NCBI GenBank assembly: GCA_964481705.1
Contig: CAYZUC010000060.1
Coordinates: 1 to 16,840 of the forward strand
Reading direction: 5' to 3'
Origin: CAYZUC01 sp964481705
GTDB taxonomy: Bacteria > Bacillota > Clostridia > Lachnospirales > Lachnospiraceae
Length of the DNA stretch: 16,840 nucleotides
The position numbers and the translations under genes were made by a program. A model generated the notes under the pieces. That model saw nothing but the letters and a program-made list of their open reading frames with translations. It was not told the DNA's origin and ran no database searches. This document shows, one piece after another, positions 1 to 6,458 of the stretch; position 1 is the first letter of the stretch, and every line of letters begins with the position of its first letter.

Positions 1-86
1 TGCTTCTTCTCTGCGGGTCACCCCATGACAGGCACCAACCTCAGATCCACATACGTGATTTTTCGTCAACTTCGACATTTTAACAT
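1..86. other. Unassigned region downstream of the operon
   Basis: No gene is assigned here. On the minus strand, 26 codons are open from an ATG at 78 to the window edge, but no ribosome site precedes it and the peptide (starting MSKLTKNHVCGSE) is not recognised. In related genomes rpsB often follows the fla/che operon, so this may instead be the leader or promoter region of that gene. A short GTCA/TGAC stem flanks a GGGG loop near positions 15-30. I see no tRNA or recognisable riboswitch. Confidence 0.35.
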
Positions 87-112
87 AAAACCCCTGCAAA
101 AGCAAGGGTTTT
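87..112 (-). terminator. Rho-independent terminator at the end of the operon
   Basis: An 11-bp inverted repeat (AAAACCCCTGC / GCAAGGGTTTT on the plus strand, with a G-T wobble in the minus-strand RNA) encloses a four-base loop. It starts 10 bases after the last stop codon (TAG, 123-125). The T-run closing the stem serves as the U-tract in either direction, so it may also work for anything arriving on the plus strand. Confidence 0.8.
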
Positions 113-122
113 ACGAAGTTTT

Positions 123-893
123 CTATTCATTTGACAATAGTTTTCCAATCTCCTCCATCGTAGCATTGGGAGGAATGGTATGTGTGCCGACTGTCAGCTT
201 CCGATCATAGCCTTCCCTACAAAAATAGGAATCCAGCTCTGATGCATTTTCCACTAGTCCTGCTTTCTCACAAGCTTTTGCAACACTAAGAGAGCTCTGC
301 CCTCTTGATATAGTTATGTCAACCGAACCTTTTTGAGTATCTTTGTTCTCTTTCACCGAAGATGAAGATGTCTTGGTCCTTTTTGCTTGTCCATCTTCTT
401 GCTCATCTTCCTTTGTTCCAATATCCGGAGTTTTATCACTCTTAGTTGATGAGGACGATTTCGTTGATGAAGAAGTTTTTTCTGATACTGCATCTGTCGA
501 CACGTTACTCTCCGATACCGTGTTGCCCGATGGCCCATTGTCAGATACCGTTTTGTCCGATCCCGCATTCCCTGATACCGCGTTCTCTGATACCGCATTC
601 CCTGATACTGCGTTCTCTGATACCGCGTTCTCTGACGCAGCTTTCGACGCAGCTTCCTTCTTATCTAATATCTCCTGTGCACGCATTTGTGCCTCTTTTT
701 CATCTGCTGCATTTTCCGATGCCCGCTTTGTTTCGGATAACAATGTTCCTTCTTCTACCATTCCAAGTGCTTTTGCACGTGTCCGTACTTCCTCATCTGT
801 AAGCGATTCTTTTCCACCGTTTGCAATACTCAATAGCAAGGCAGTTACAACAATCCCGATTCCCAATCCGCGCAGATAATATTTTAGTTTCAT
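123..893 (-). CDS. Membrane-anchored YceG/MltG-like domain protein with pentapeptide-repeat linker
   Basis: The 256-residue protein has a short basic start and one membrane helix (about 8-26), a charged stretch (27-85), a low-complexity region of 11 pentapeptides (86-140), a Ser/Thr/Lys/Glu-rich linker (141-189), and a folded C-terminal domain (190-256). That end (VDITISRGQSSLSVAKACEK, then GYDRKLTVGTHTIP and MEEIGKLL) resembles the small LysM-like subdomain preceding the catalytic domain in MltG/YceG endolytic transglycosylases. The catalytic domain itself is absent, so it should bind rather than cut peptidoglycan. It begins in a 4-base overlap (ATGA) with the DUF6115-like gene and is the last gene before the terminator. 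A part in fitting the flagellum through the wall is inference. Confidence 0.78.
   Translation of the reverse strand: MKLKYYLRGLGIGIVVTALLLSIANGGKESLTDEEVRTRAKALGMVEEGTLLSETKRASENAADEKEAQMRAQEILDKKEAASKAASENAVSENAVSGNAVSENAVSGNAGSDKTVSDNGPSGNTVSESNVSTDAVSEKTSSSTKSSSSTKSDKTPDIGTKEDEQEDGQAKRTKTSSSSVKENKDTQKGSVDITISRGQSSLSVAKACEKAGLVENASELDSYFCREGYDRKLTVGTHTIPPNATMEEIGKLLSNE
474..638 (-). repeat. Tandem 15-bp repeats coding 11 pentapeptides
   Basis: Eleven consecutive five-residue units with consensus xS(E/G/D)N(A/T) lie in the YceG-like protein (residues 86-140), encoded by a degenerate 15-bp unit. The first five units (ASENA, VSENA, VSGNA, VSENA, VSGNA) are nearly identical in DNA; the later ones (GSDKT to VSEKT) have diverged. 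All copies keep the frame. The unit probably forms a flexible linker across the wall and could vary in number by slippage. Confidence 0.85.
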
Positions 894-1678
894 ACTCCTG
901 CTCCTTCAAACAAATCGATGACCAGCTTTACTTCACCAACTCCCAGTCCAAGTTCTTTTGCTATTGCCACGTTTGATTTTCCCTCTTTGTGAAGTCCCAG
1001 AATTCGTTCATTTTTATTACCGGCCTTTTCTTCTTCATAGGAAACCTGCATTGCTTCCTGCTCAACAGGTTCTACTACTCTGGCCTCATTTACATGTACT
1101 TTTCTCGCATTTAATCCTTCATCAAATCTCGTTTCTTCTACTGTGACTGGTGTTTTCGCCTTCACCTTTCTCTGAGGATTCAATTCTTCCTGTGTAATTG
1201 TCCCTCTTGATAATCTTTCTAACGCAGAAACAGGTCTGGATTCTGATGCGGCCATTTTAACTTCAGCAGCTTGTACAATCTCTTTCGTATCCTTCTTTGT
1301 CTGCTCCGCTTTTCTGACCGTATTCTTCAAATCGACCTGTTTATCACTTAACATATCATATAAAAATAGAACTTCCTTATGATTTTTATTAATTTCCTCA
1401 AGAACAGTATCGGAATATTCATTTACCGCCATTATTTTCTCGTTAGAGAGACGATCCAAAGAACGTTCAGTCTTCTCAACTGCGTATTCCACCGTTTCCT
1501 CGACGACTCCCTCGATCTTTGTCCTTGCCTCTTCAACTTGATCTCCTACAAGCTTCTTCACGGTCTCCTCATCTAATGTCGATGGTATATTTTCACTGCT
1601 TCTCATCTCAGGAACAACAAAGCTTGCAATAAACGCAATAATTCCCATGATCAGAAGAGAAATTTCCAATGCTGTCAT
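890..1678 (-). CDS. DUF6115-like membrane-anchored coiled-coil protein (SwrB-like)
   Basis: The 262-residue protein has one N-terminal membrane segment (about 4-23), an acidic helical/coiled-coil region (about 35-145), a polar linker (145-220) and a C-terminal helix-turn-helix-like motif, ILGLHKEGKSNVAIAKELGL followed by GVGEVKLVIDLF (about 226-257). This is the layout of the DUF6115 family found in Clostridia flagellar operons. B. subtilis SwrB, encoded right after sigD and needed to activate flagellar basal-body assembly, has the same plan: one N-terminal helix, a long charged region and a C-terminal module of this kind. The similarity to SwrB is inferred from architecture and position. GGAGGAG precedes the ATG. 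Its stop overlaps the next gene as ATGA. Confidence 0.82.
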   Translation of the reverse strand: MTALEISLLIMGIIAFIASFVVPEMRSSENIPSTLDEETVKKLVGDQVEEARTKIEGVVEETVEYAVEKTERSLDRLSNEKIMAVNEYSDTVLEEINKNHKEVLFLYDMLSDKQVDLKNTVRKAEQTKKDTKEIVQAAEVKMAASESRPVSALERLSRGTITQEELNPQRKVKAKTPVTVEETRFDEGLNARKVHVNEARVVEPVEQEAMQVSYEEEKAGNKNERILGLHKEGKSNVAIAKELGLGVGEVKLVIDLFEGAGV

Positions 1679-1723
1679 TTGTTACTCTCCTCCATATCAA
1701 AACCTCTCTGAATCCTTTATCTT

Positions 1724-2044
1724 TCAGATCTTAATATCAAAGCTGCTCTGCGATTTGATGACGACCTTTCCATCCGAAGGTTCTTCCTGTTTTTGCTTTC
1801 TATGACTACCGCCATCACCTGTATACTCGCCGTTTCCTTTTTCTTTGGCATCAAATTTCCAGGATGATTTATCGGTATCATCCTGCTTTTGCACGGTATT
1901 AACGTTTCGTTCTATTTTTTGTTCTACCTTATGGTGCATATTTGCACTATCAAGATTGGCCTTATTATCCTCGTTTTGCTTGATTGCACTGAAATCCTGG
2001 GTCCTGCCAACCATTCCATTCATTACAATTGGACTTACTCCCAT
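1724..2044 (-). CDS. Conserved small disordered flagellar-cluster protein, function unknown
   Basis: This 106-residue protein is very polar, rich in Lys, Asp, Glu, Asn and Gln, lacks cysteine and has no signal or membrane segment. Only the start (MGVSPIVMNGMVGRTQD, then a segment with the IKQNED stretch) and the end look structured. From memory, Clostridia flagellar clusters carry similar proteins with the same pieces: an N-terminal Ile/Pro-containing start, a FDA-K-G-G-Y-GDGG-like glycine motif (here FDAKEKGNGEYTGDGG, about residues 64-79) and a C-terminal FDIKI. The ATG follows GGGGGTGAG five bases upstream, and it lies between fapA and the DUF6115 gene. The function is not known. Confidence 0.82.
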   Translation of the reverse strand: MGVSPIVMNGMVGRTQDFSAIKQNEDNKANLDSANMHHKVEQKIERNVNTVQKQDDTDKSSWKFDAKEKGNGEYTGDGGSHRKQKQEEPSDGKVVIKSQSSFDIKI

Positions 2045-2093
2045 TTAACTCACCCCCTGACAACTCTTTCGTCGCCAAAACACATGCTTCTCC

Positions 2094-3671
2094 TTACATG
2101 GCCGCCATTACGACTTCTCCTTCTTCTCGGATAAATCGGCAATAATGATACATCTCATGAAGTACCAAGCTGGATTCCGAAATAATAATTCTCGTTCCGG
2201 GATATGCTTCTCCCATGACACGTACCACCGCTTCTGTATCTTTATCAAACGCAACGGATAACTCATTCATTTCCATGGTATCGTTCTTTAATTGTTCCTT
2301 CTGCGCCAGAAGATTCTGTGATAATACCTTCATCCTTGACAATCTCTCTCCATTTGCTATCTTTTGACCCACTGCAACCAAAACCGGTTCTGTTGTAGCA
2401 ATCATTTTCTTGGTCTCCATAACACGTCCTTGTAATAAAGCGAGTCTCTCCTTTTGCTCCGGATCTGTTCCAACTTCAATCACGGTATCTACTCCCATCG
2501 CGGAGCCTAATGTTTTTGCCTCAACGACTTCACCTGCCCGCACCGTTCCGCCGGTAATAAATCCTCTTCTTCCTTGTACCGTCACACGCGTAAATGCAGA
2601 CACTTTGCTGTGTAGAATACAATCGGTTTCCACAAAACCACCCGCACTCACAGTGGCATTCTCGATAAATTTCGAGATAATATTTCCTTTTGCGGTCAAT
2701 TTCCCCCTGGACATTCCATTCACTCCACGACTTAGGGTGATGTTGCCTCCAGCCTCAAGAATGGCGCCCTCTACTACTCCTTTGACTTCAATATTACCAT
2801 TTGTTTTAACAGAAAAGCCCGTCATGACATTTCCCTGAATTACAATGTCTCCATCATAATCAAGATTGCCGGTCGAAGGATCCACATTCTGAATCTCAAG
2901 TACACCGGACACAAATACTTTTCCATCAATCAATTGAACGTGACCATCAATTTCTGCTGATATCTCCAGCCGGTCCTCCGAGAGTACAATATTACGCCCG
3001 TAGGACAAGGTCTCTTTCTTTACCTCTCTTGGCGATTTTTTCTCGCCCATAACATTACTGCCAGCTTCTCCGGGGTCTTCTTTAATCAACCTTGCCAACA
3101 CCTGACCCTTTGCACAGTGACATACCGCATTCAAATGGAAAAAGTCTACACTGCCATCTTCGTTAAGTGTCGGCTTCGTATCCAGCTCCGTATCAAAAAG
3201 ATACTCTACAAATCCATTTCTGCCTTCACGTACCGGAATCCCTTCTGCAATTAAAATATCTGTACAATACAAACGATCAGCCACAAATTGCCTGATCACA
3301 TCTTCCTTTATTCCTACTGTTACTTTCTTCAGATTCAAATCACGGATAATTTCATCATAGCTCATAACGTCTCCGTCATTCGACGGAGCATAGAAACGAG
3401 CGTACGCTTTCATCCCATCTTCCTTTAGTACAACCTTCAGCATCTCCTGTTCTGGAAAGATCTTGGGATTGTTGACTTCTACAAATTCCTCTTTTCTAGT
3501 GGATATTGCACGATTGAGGTCTGTAATACTGAAATTATAGCTTTTATTCGTAAGATAATCAGACACCTCTGAAGTGGATACAGATTTTCCTCCATCCACA
3601 GGTGGAATAATTCTTACTTTTGCATTCCCATCCTCAAAAATCAACTGAAAATATCCATTTCTCTCTGCCAT
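2094..3671 (-). CDS. fapA: FapA-like (DUF342) flagellar assembly protein A
   Basis: The 525-residue soluble protein resembles the FapA/DUF342 family: an N-terminal alpha/beta part (to about residue 255), a central Gly/Val-rich right-handed beta-helix-like region (about 255-400, with repeated units such as GNIEVKGVVEGAILEAGGNI and TVSAGGFVETDCILHSKVSA), then a coiled coil (about 410-475) and a short tail. FapA has been linked to polar flagellum assembly in Vibrio; its role in Clostridia is unclear. I chose the ATG at 3671 because GGAG lies six bases upstream; the ATG at 3683 has no usable site. The gap to sigD is 33 bases. The family call is confident, the function less so. Confidence 0.88.
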   Translation of the reverse strand: MAERNGYFQLIFEDGNAKVRIIPPVDGGKSVSTSEVSDYLTNKSYNFSITDLNRAISTRKEEFVEVNNPKIFPEQEMLKVVLKEDGMKAYARFYAPSNDGDVMSYDEIIRDLNLKKVTVGIKEDVIRQFVADRLYCTDILIAEGIPVREGRNGFVEYLFDTELDTKPTLNEDGSVDFFHLNAVCHCAKGQVLARLIKEDPGEAGSNVMGEKKSPREVKKETLSYGRNIVLSEDRLEISAEIDGHVQLIDGKVFVSGVLEIQNVDPSTGNLDYDGDIVIQGNVMTGFSVKTNGNIEVKGVVEGAILEAGGNITLSRGVNGMSRGKLTAKGNIISKFIENATVSAGGFVETDCILHSKVSAFTRVTVQGRRGFITGGTVRAGEVVEAKTLGSAMGVDTVIEVGTDPEQKERLALLQGRVMETKKMIATTEPVLVAVGQKIANGERLSRMKVLSQNLLAQKEQLKNDTMEMNELSVAFDKDTEAVVRVMGEAYPGTRIIISESSLVLHEMYHYCRFIREEGEVVMAAM

Positions 3672-3677
3672 ACTACT

Positions 3678-3681
3678 CTCC
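3678..3681 (-). promoter_or_regulatory. Ribosome binding site that decides the fapA start
   Basis: GGAG six bases before the ATG at 3671 overlaps the upstream ATG at 3683, so the shorter MAERNGY form is favoured. Confidence 0.5.
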
Positions 3682-3704
3682 ATTCCCGTCGACTAAATAT
3701 GTCA

Positions 3705-4472
3705 TCAACTTTCCGTCAGGTATCCCATATATTTACCAAGTTTGGTTTTCATCTTTTGTAATGCCTTGGTGTGAAGCTGTGAAATACGTGATTCTGAAAC
3801 TTCCAAGATATTGGCAATTTCCTTTAGAGTTAATTCTTCATAGTAATAAAGCAGAATAACTTTCTTTTCTTTCTCCGTAAGCAGTTCAAGAGAATCCGCC
3901 AGCGTCTTCTTTAACTCGCTCTGTTCAACAACCTCCTCCGGTGCATCAAAACGATTGGGTGCACTTTTATCTGTAGGTACTTCTGTCCCCTGTTCCATGA
4001 ACTCATTTAGAGATACAACATTGGTCACCATCATTTGCTGCTGCCATTCAGAATACTCTTCGTCCGATATTCCAATGGTCGAGGCAATCTCTTCATCTGT
4101 CGCATTTCTGCCCTGAGCGGCTTCCACTTCTTTAACAGCAGAATCTATTCTCTTCTGCTTCTGTCGAATCGTACGCGGAATCCAATCCATCTTGCGAATC
4201 TGATCCAAAATGGCTCCACGGATACGAAGACTGGCATAAGTCTCAAACTTAACCGCCTTACTGTTATCAAATTTGTCAATGGCATCAATCAAGCCAAATA
4301 CACCGTATCCAACAAGATCATCATACTCAACGTTGTAACCAAGGTACATAGAAAGACGACCTGCCACCACCTTCACAAGAGGTGCATACTCGATAATAAT
4401 CTGTTCCCTCAACTCCGGTGTTCTATTTTTGGCGTATTCATCCCACATCTTTTTTCTTGCATTTTCGTCCAT
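3705..4472 (-). CDS. fliA: Sigma-28 (SigD/FliA) flagellar sigma factor
   Basis: This 255-residue sigma-70-family factor directs RNA polymerase to late flagellar, motor and chemotaxis promoters. Region 1.2/2 is clear, with YDDLVGYGVFGLIDAIDKFD and KFETYASLRIRGAILDQIRK (2.1-2.4), followed by the sigma-28-typical DWIPRTIRQKQKRID. Region 3 contains GRNATDEEIASTIGIS, and region 4 has LTEKEKKVILLYYYEELTLK and a helix-turn-helix at IANILEVSESRISQLHTKAL. It starts at an ATG with GGAGG five bases upstream. In Bacillus the equivalent gene is called sigD and also lies after cheD. Any anti-sigma factor FlgM must be encoded elsewhere. Confidence 0.96.
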   Translation of the reverse strand: MDENARKKMWDEYAKNRTPELREQIIIEYAPLVKVVAGRLSMYLGYNVEYDDLVGYGVFGLIDAIDKFDNSKAVKFETYASLRIRGAILDQIRKMDWIPRTIRQKQKRIDSAVKEVEAAQGRNATDEEIASTIGISDEEYSEWQQQMMVTNVVSLNEFMEQGTEVPTDKSAPNRFDAPEEVVEQSELKKTLADSLELLTEKEKKVILLYYYEELTLKEIANILEVSESRISQLHTKALQKMKTKLGKYMGYLTES

Positions 4473-4489
4473 AAACGCCTCCGATTATT

Positions 4490-4825
4490 TTATGGTGTTT
4501 CTTCCGGAGTCTTCTCCTGTGCTGCCGGCTTTTCTTCCGTCGAAGTTTTCTCGGTCGCAGTGCCATCAGCATTCTCAGCCGCCTCATCAGCTGATTTTTC
4601 AATTACTTCCCCATCTTCCCCTACTGCCTTATCGTCCGGCAACTCGATTCGATTCAAAATAGCTCTAACAATATATCCCAATATCAGAAATACAATGAGC
4701 GCTAGCAATATCCATAATAACGAATCTTTTAGGGTATACCTATTAACGAAGGTAACAATTGATGTTACCAGTCCTCCGAGCAACATAACGATTGCCGGAA
4801 TTGTCTTTGTTTTCAATTTTCTCAC
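4490..4825 (-). CDS. Small two-helix membrane protein of unknown function
   Basis: I do not recognise a named family. The 111-residue product has a basic N-terminus (MRKLKTK), a first membrane segment at about 9-27, a short loop with a basic residue, a second segment at about 35-57 (SLLWILLALIVFLILGYIV), and then a 50-residue acidic Ala/Glu/Thr/Pro-rich tail that looks disordered. Both ends are probably cytoplasmic. It uses a GTG start with a good site (AGGTGG, six bases upstream), and sits cleanly between cheD and sigD with 15- and 17-base gaps, so it is a real gene. Its place suggests a motility-related role. In B. subtilis cheD and sigD are adjacent, so this is an insertion relative to that order. 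Confidence 0.8.
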   Translation of the reverse strand: MRKLKTKTIPAIVMLLGGLVTSIVTFVNRYTLKDSLLWILLALIVFLILGYIVRAILNRIELPDDKAVGEDGEVIEKSADEAAENADGTATEKTSTEEKPAAQEKTPEETP

Positions 4826-4840
4826 TTGAAACCACCTGAC

Positions 4841-5326
4841 TTATATCGTTTTCTGCGGCTTTCCTACCGATTTAATCAGAAAATCACCGGTCTCCGGATA
4901 AAATTCAACCGTACGACCATAGGTGGAACCGGTATCTTCTGCAAGAATAGGAATCTTAAGTTCCTTCAATTTCTTCTTTGCTGCTTCTACATTCCGCTCT
5001 CCAACGCGTACTAAATCAGAGTTATTCTGAAAAGCGAACATCTGCGCCCCTCCCGCAATCTTTGCTACCATGGATGGTCTTTTCGCTCCTGCAGCAACCA
5101 TAATCTTAACAAGCTCCTCGATTCCGGTATCGGCGAATTTTGCAATATTACTATTGTTTCTAATCTGTGTGCTGTCGGGCAGCATAACATGTGCCAAACC
5201 ACCAATCTTTGTCTTTGTATCCCGAATCGCAATTCCAACACAGGAGCCAAGTCCCAGCGTTGTAATACTGTCCGGACTTACACACAGTTTTAAGTCTGCC
5301 ATTCCAACTTTTATCATTTCACTCAT
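4841..5326 (-). CDS. cheD: CheD, chemoreceptor glutamine deamidase
   Basis: CheD deamidates specific receptor glutamines to glutamates and forms a complex with CheC. The 161-residue protein has the catalytic C29 in LGSCVGIA, H46 in GGLAHVMLP and a threonine (T23) six residues before the cysteine, the spacing known for Thermotoga CheD. The glycine-rich KIAGGAQMF stretch is also present. The start ATG follows GGAGAGAAC closely; a second ATG four codons in is possible. The stop TAA is followed 15 bases later by the GTG of the small membrane-protein gene. Together with CheB and CheC this indicates the multi-layer adaptation system of Firmicutes. Confidence 0.96.
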   Translation of the reverse strand: MSEMIKVGMADLKLCVSPDSITTLGLGSCVGIAIRDTKTKIGGLAHVMLPDSTQIRNNSNIAKFADTGIEELVKIMVAAGAKRPSMVAKIAGGAQMFAFQNNSDLVRVGERNVEAAKKKLKELKIPILAEDTGSTYGRTVEFYPETGDFLIKSVGKPQKTI

Positions 5327-5341
5327 GTTCTCTCCAACTAA

Positions 5342-5959
5342 CTATATTATCCCTAATGATCTCAGTAATTTTTCATATGAGTCCAAAGTAGGAACTAGAA
5401 TAAAGTATCCATTTAGTTCTACGTCATCTGTAAAAGCAGTCTGAATCATTAATATCTTATCACTTACAACACCAAACTCTATAGCCGGAACACTTAAGAT
5501 GGCGGCTGCCATATCAATGCACAAATCAGGAATTGATTCATCAATTTTCATGTTTGTCAGACCGGCTAGTGCAGATAAATATGAACCCGTAATGATGTTA
5601 CCAATTTCCTTTAACGCTGATATTTCTATTTCGTCAAATTCCTTGTTCTCCACCATCTCACTCATCATGAGCTTTGACACAAGTACATGAGCAGAACGCT
5701 CATCCAGAAGAAACATAATACTTCCAGCAATGTCACCACTAACACTCAGATAAATACCTGCCATGATCTGCTCTTCGCCTCCCATGGCTGCACCCACATC
5801 TTTAAAGTCAAGAAGCTCAACCTTGGGAACCATCATATCTACCTTGCTTTGCAATAGCTGCGCTAACGAGGTTGCTGCATTTCCGGCTCCAATATTTCCC
5901 ACTTCTCTCAGGACATCAAAGACCATACCATCCATATTATTTAAATCAAAGTTTCCCAT
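5342..5959 (-). CDS. cheC: CheC, CheY-P phosphatase
   Basis: CheC is a CheY-P phosphatase of the CheC/FliY/CheX family that also binds CheD. The 205-residue protein is an internal duplication, and both copies of the ExxN-x22-P active-site motif are intact: E-V-G-N near residue 18 followed 23 residues later by P (MMVPKV), and E-I-G-N near residue 117 followed at the same distance by P (ESIPDL). The start ATG follows GAGGAAG. cheD begins 15 bases after the stop, matching the known physical partnership in which CheD stimulates CheC and CheC controls CheD availability for receptors. Confidence 0.96.
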   Translation of the reverse strand: MGNFDLNNMDGMVFDVLREVGNIGAGNAATSLAQLLQSKVDMMVPKVELLDFKDVGAAMGGEEQIMAGIYLSVSGDIAGSIMFLLDERSAHVLVSKLMMSEMVENKEFDEIEISALKEIGNIITGSYLSALAGLTNMKIDESIPDLCIDMAAAILSVPAIEFGVVSDKILMIQTAFTDDVELNGYFILVPTLDSYEKLLRSLGII

Positions 5960-5971
5960 AAGACTTCCTCT

Positions 5972-6445
5972 CTAGACGTTCTCCTTCTCCCCCAGAACTG
6001 CATTGAGTTCTAATAAAGAAATCAAACCTCCATTACTCTTTCCAACGCCGTGGATAAAATTCTGCTTTTCTTCTTTGGAATCATATCCTACCTTTTCAAT
6101 GTTGGATTCGTCCAACGTTACAACTTCCTTCACTTCATCAACAATAATTCCGACTGCTGCACCGGATTCCATCTTGATGATGATAATTCGTGTACTGTTG
6201 GTTACTTCATCATCCGGAAGTCCCATCTTAAGACGAATACTCATTACCGGAATAACCTCACCACGTAAGTTGATAACACCCTTAAAATAAGTCTGAACCT
6301 TCGGAACTCTTGTAATATGCTGCATACGAACAATATTATCTATATACTTGATATTAATGCCATATTGTTCATCACCAAGCCGTACTACAATAAACTGCGT
6401 AGTATCAAACTCACTCTGACCTTCGATTAATTTATTATCTGCCAT
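5972..6445 (-). CDS. cheW: CheW, chemotaxis coupling protein
   Basis: CheW joins chemoreceptors to CheA in the signalling array. The 157-residue protein is a single CheW domain, with typical stretches such as QFIVVRLGDEQYGI near the start, the conserved NLRGEVIPVMSIRLKMGLP in the middle and VGIIVDEVKEVVTL after it. The ATG follows a strong GGGGGG-type site about nine bases upstream, and the gap to cheA is 13 bases. The stop TAG lies 12 bases before cheC. The final residues (LLELNAVLGEKENV) are slightly extended but ordinary. Confidence 0.97.
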   Translation of the reverse strand: MADNKLIEGQSEFDTTQFIVVRLGDEQYGINIKYIDNIVRMQHITRVPKVQTYFKGVINLRGEVIPVMSIRLKMGLPDDEVTNSTRIIIIKMESGAAVGIIVDEVKEVVTLDESNIEKVGYDSKEEKQNFIHGVGKSNGGLISLLELNAVLGEKENV

Positions 6446-6458
6446 GCGTCTGTCCCCC

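Noticed and set aside
1..60. Possible tRNA or riboswitch on the minus strand
   Set aside because: No T-loop or B-box, no acceptor stem and no conserved riboswitch core could be recognised.
343..879. A 178-codon plus-strand frame with repeats of the SDTAF type
   Set aside because: It is the antisense image of the pentapeptide repeat in the YceG-like gene; the 15-bp unit keeps several frames open. It has no good ribosome site and no family resemblance.
2410..2838. A 142-codon plus-strand frame within fapA
   Set aside because: It is antisense to the beta-helix-coding part of the fapA-like gene, whose repeated Gly/Val codons leave opposite frames open; no ribosome site.
4035..4829. A 264-codon plus-strand open frame
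   Set aside because: It lies antisense to sigD and the small membrane-protein gene, both of which have strong ribosome sites and clear family or operon support; the product resembles nothing.
5127..5153. Possible sigma-28 promoter inside cheD (minus strand GCCGATAC with TAGT 15 bases upstream)
   Set aside because: The -10 part matches well but the -35 matches only two of four bases of TAAA, and such matches arise by chance in coding sequence. A transcription start map would settle it.
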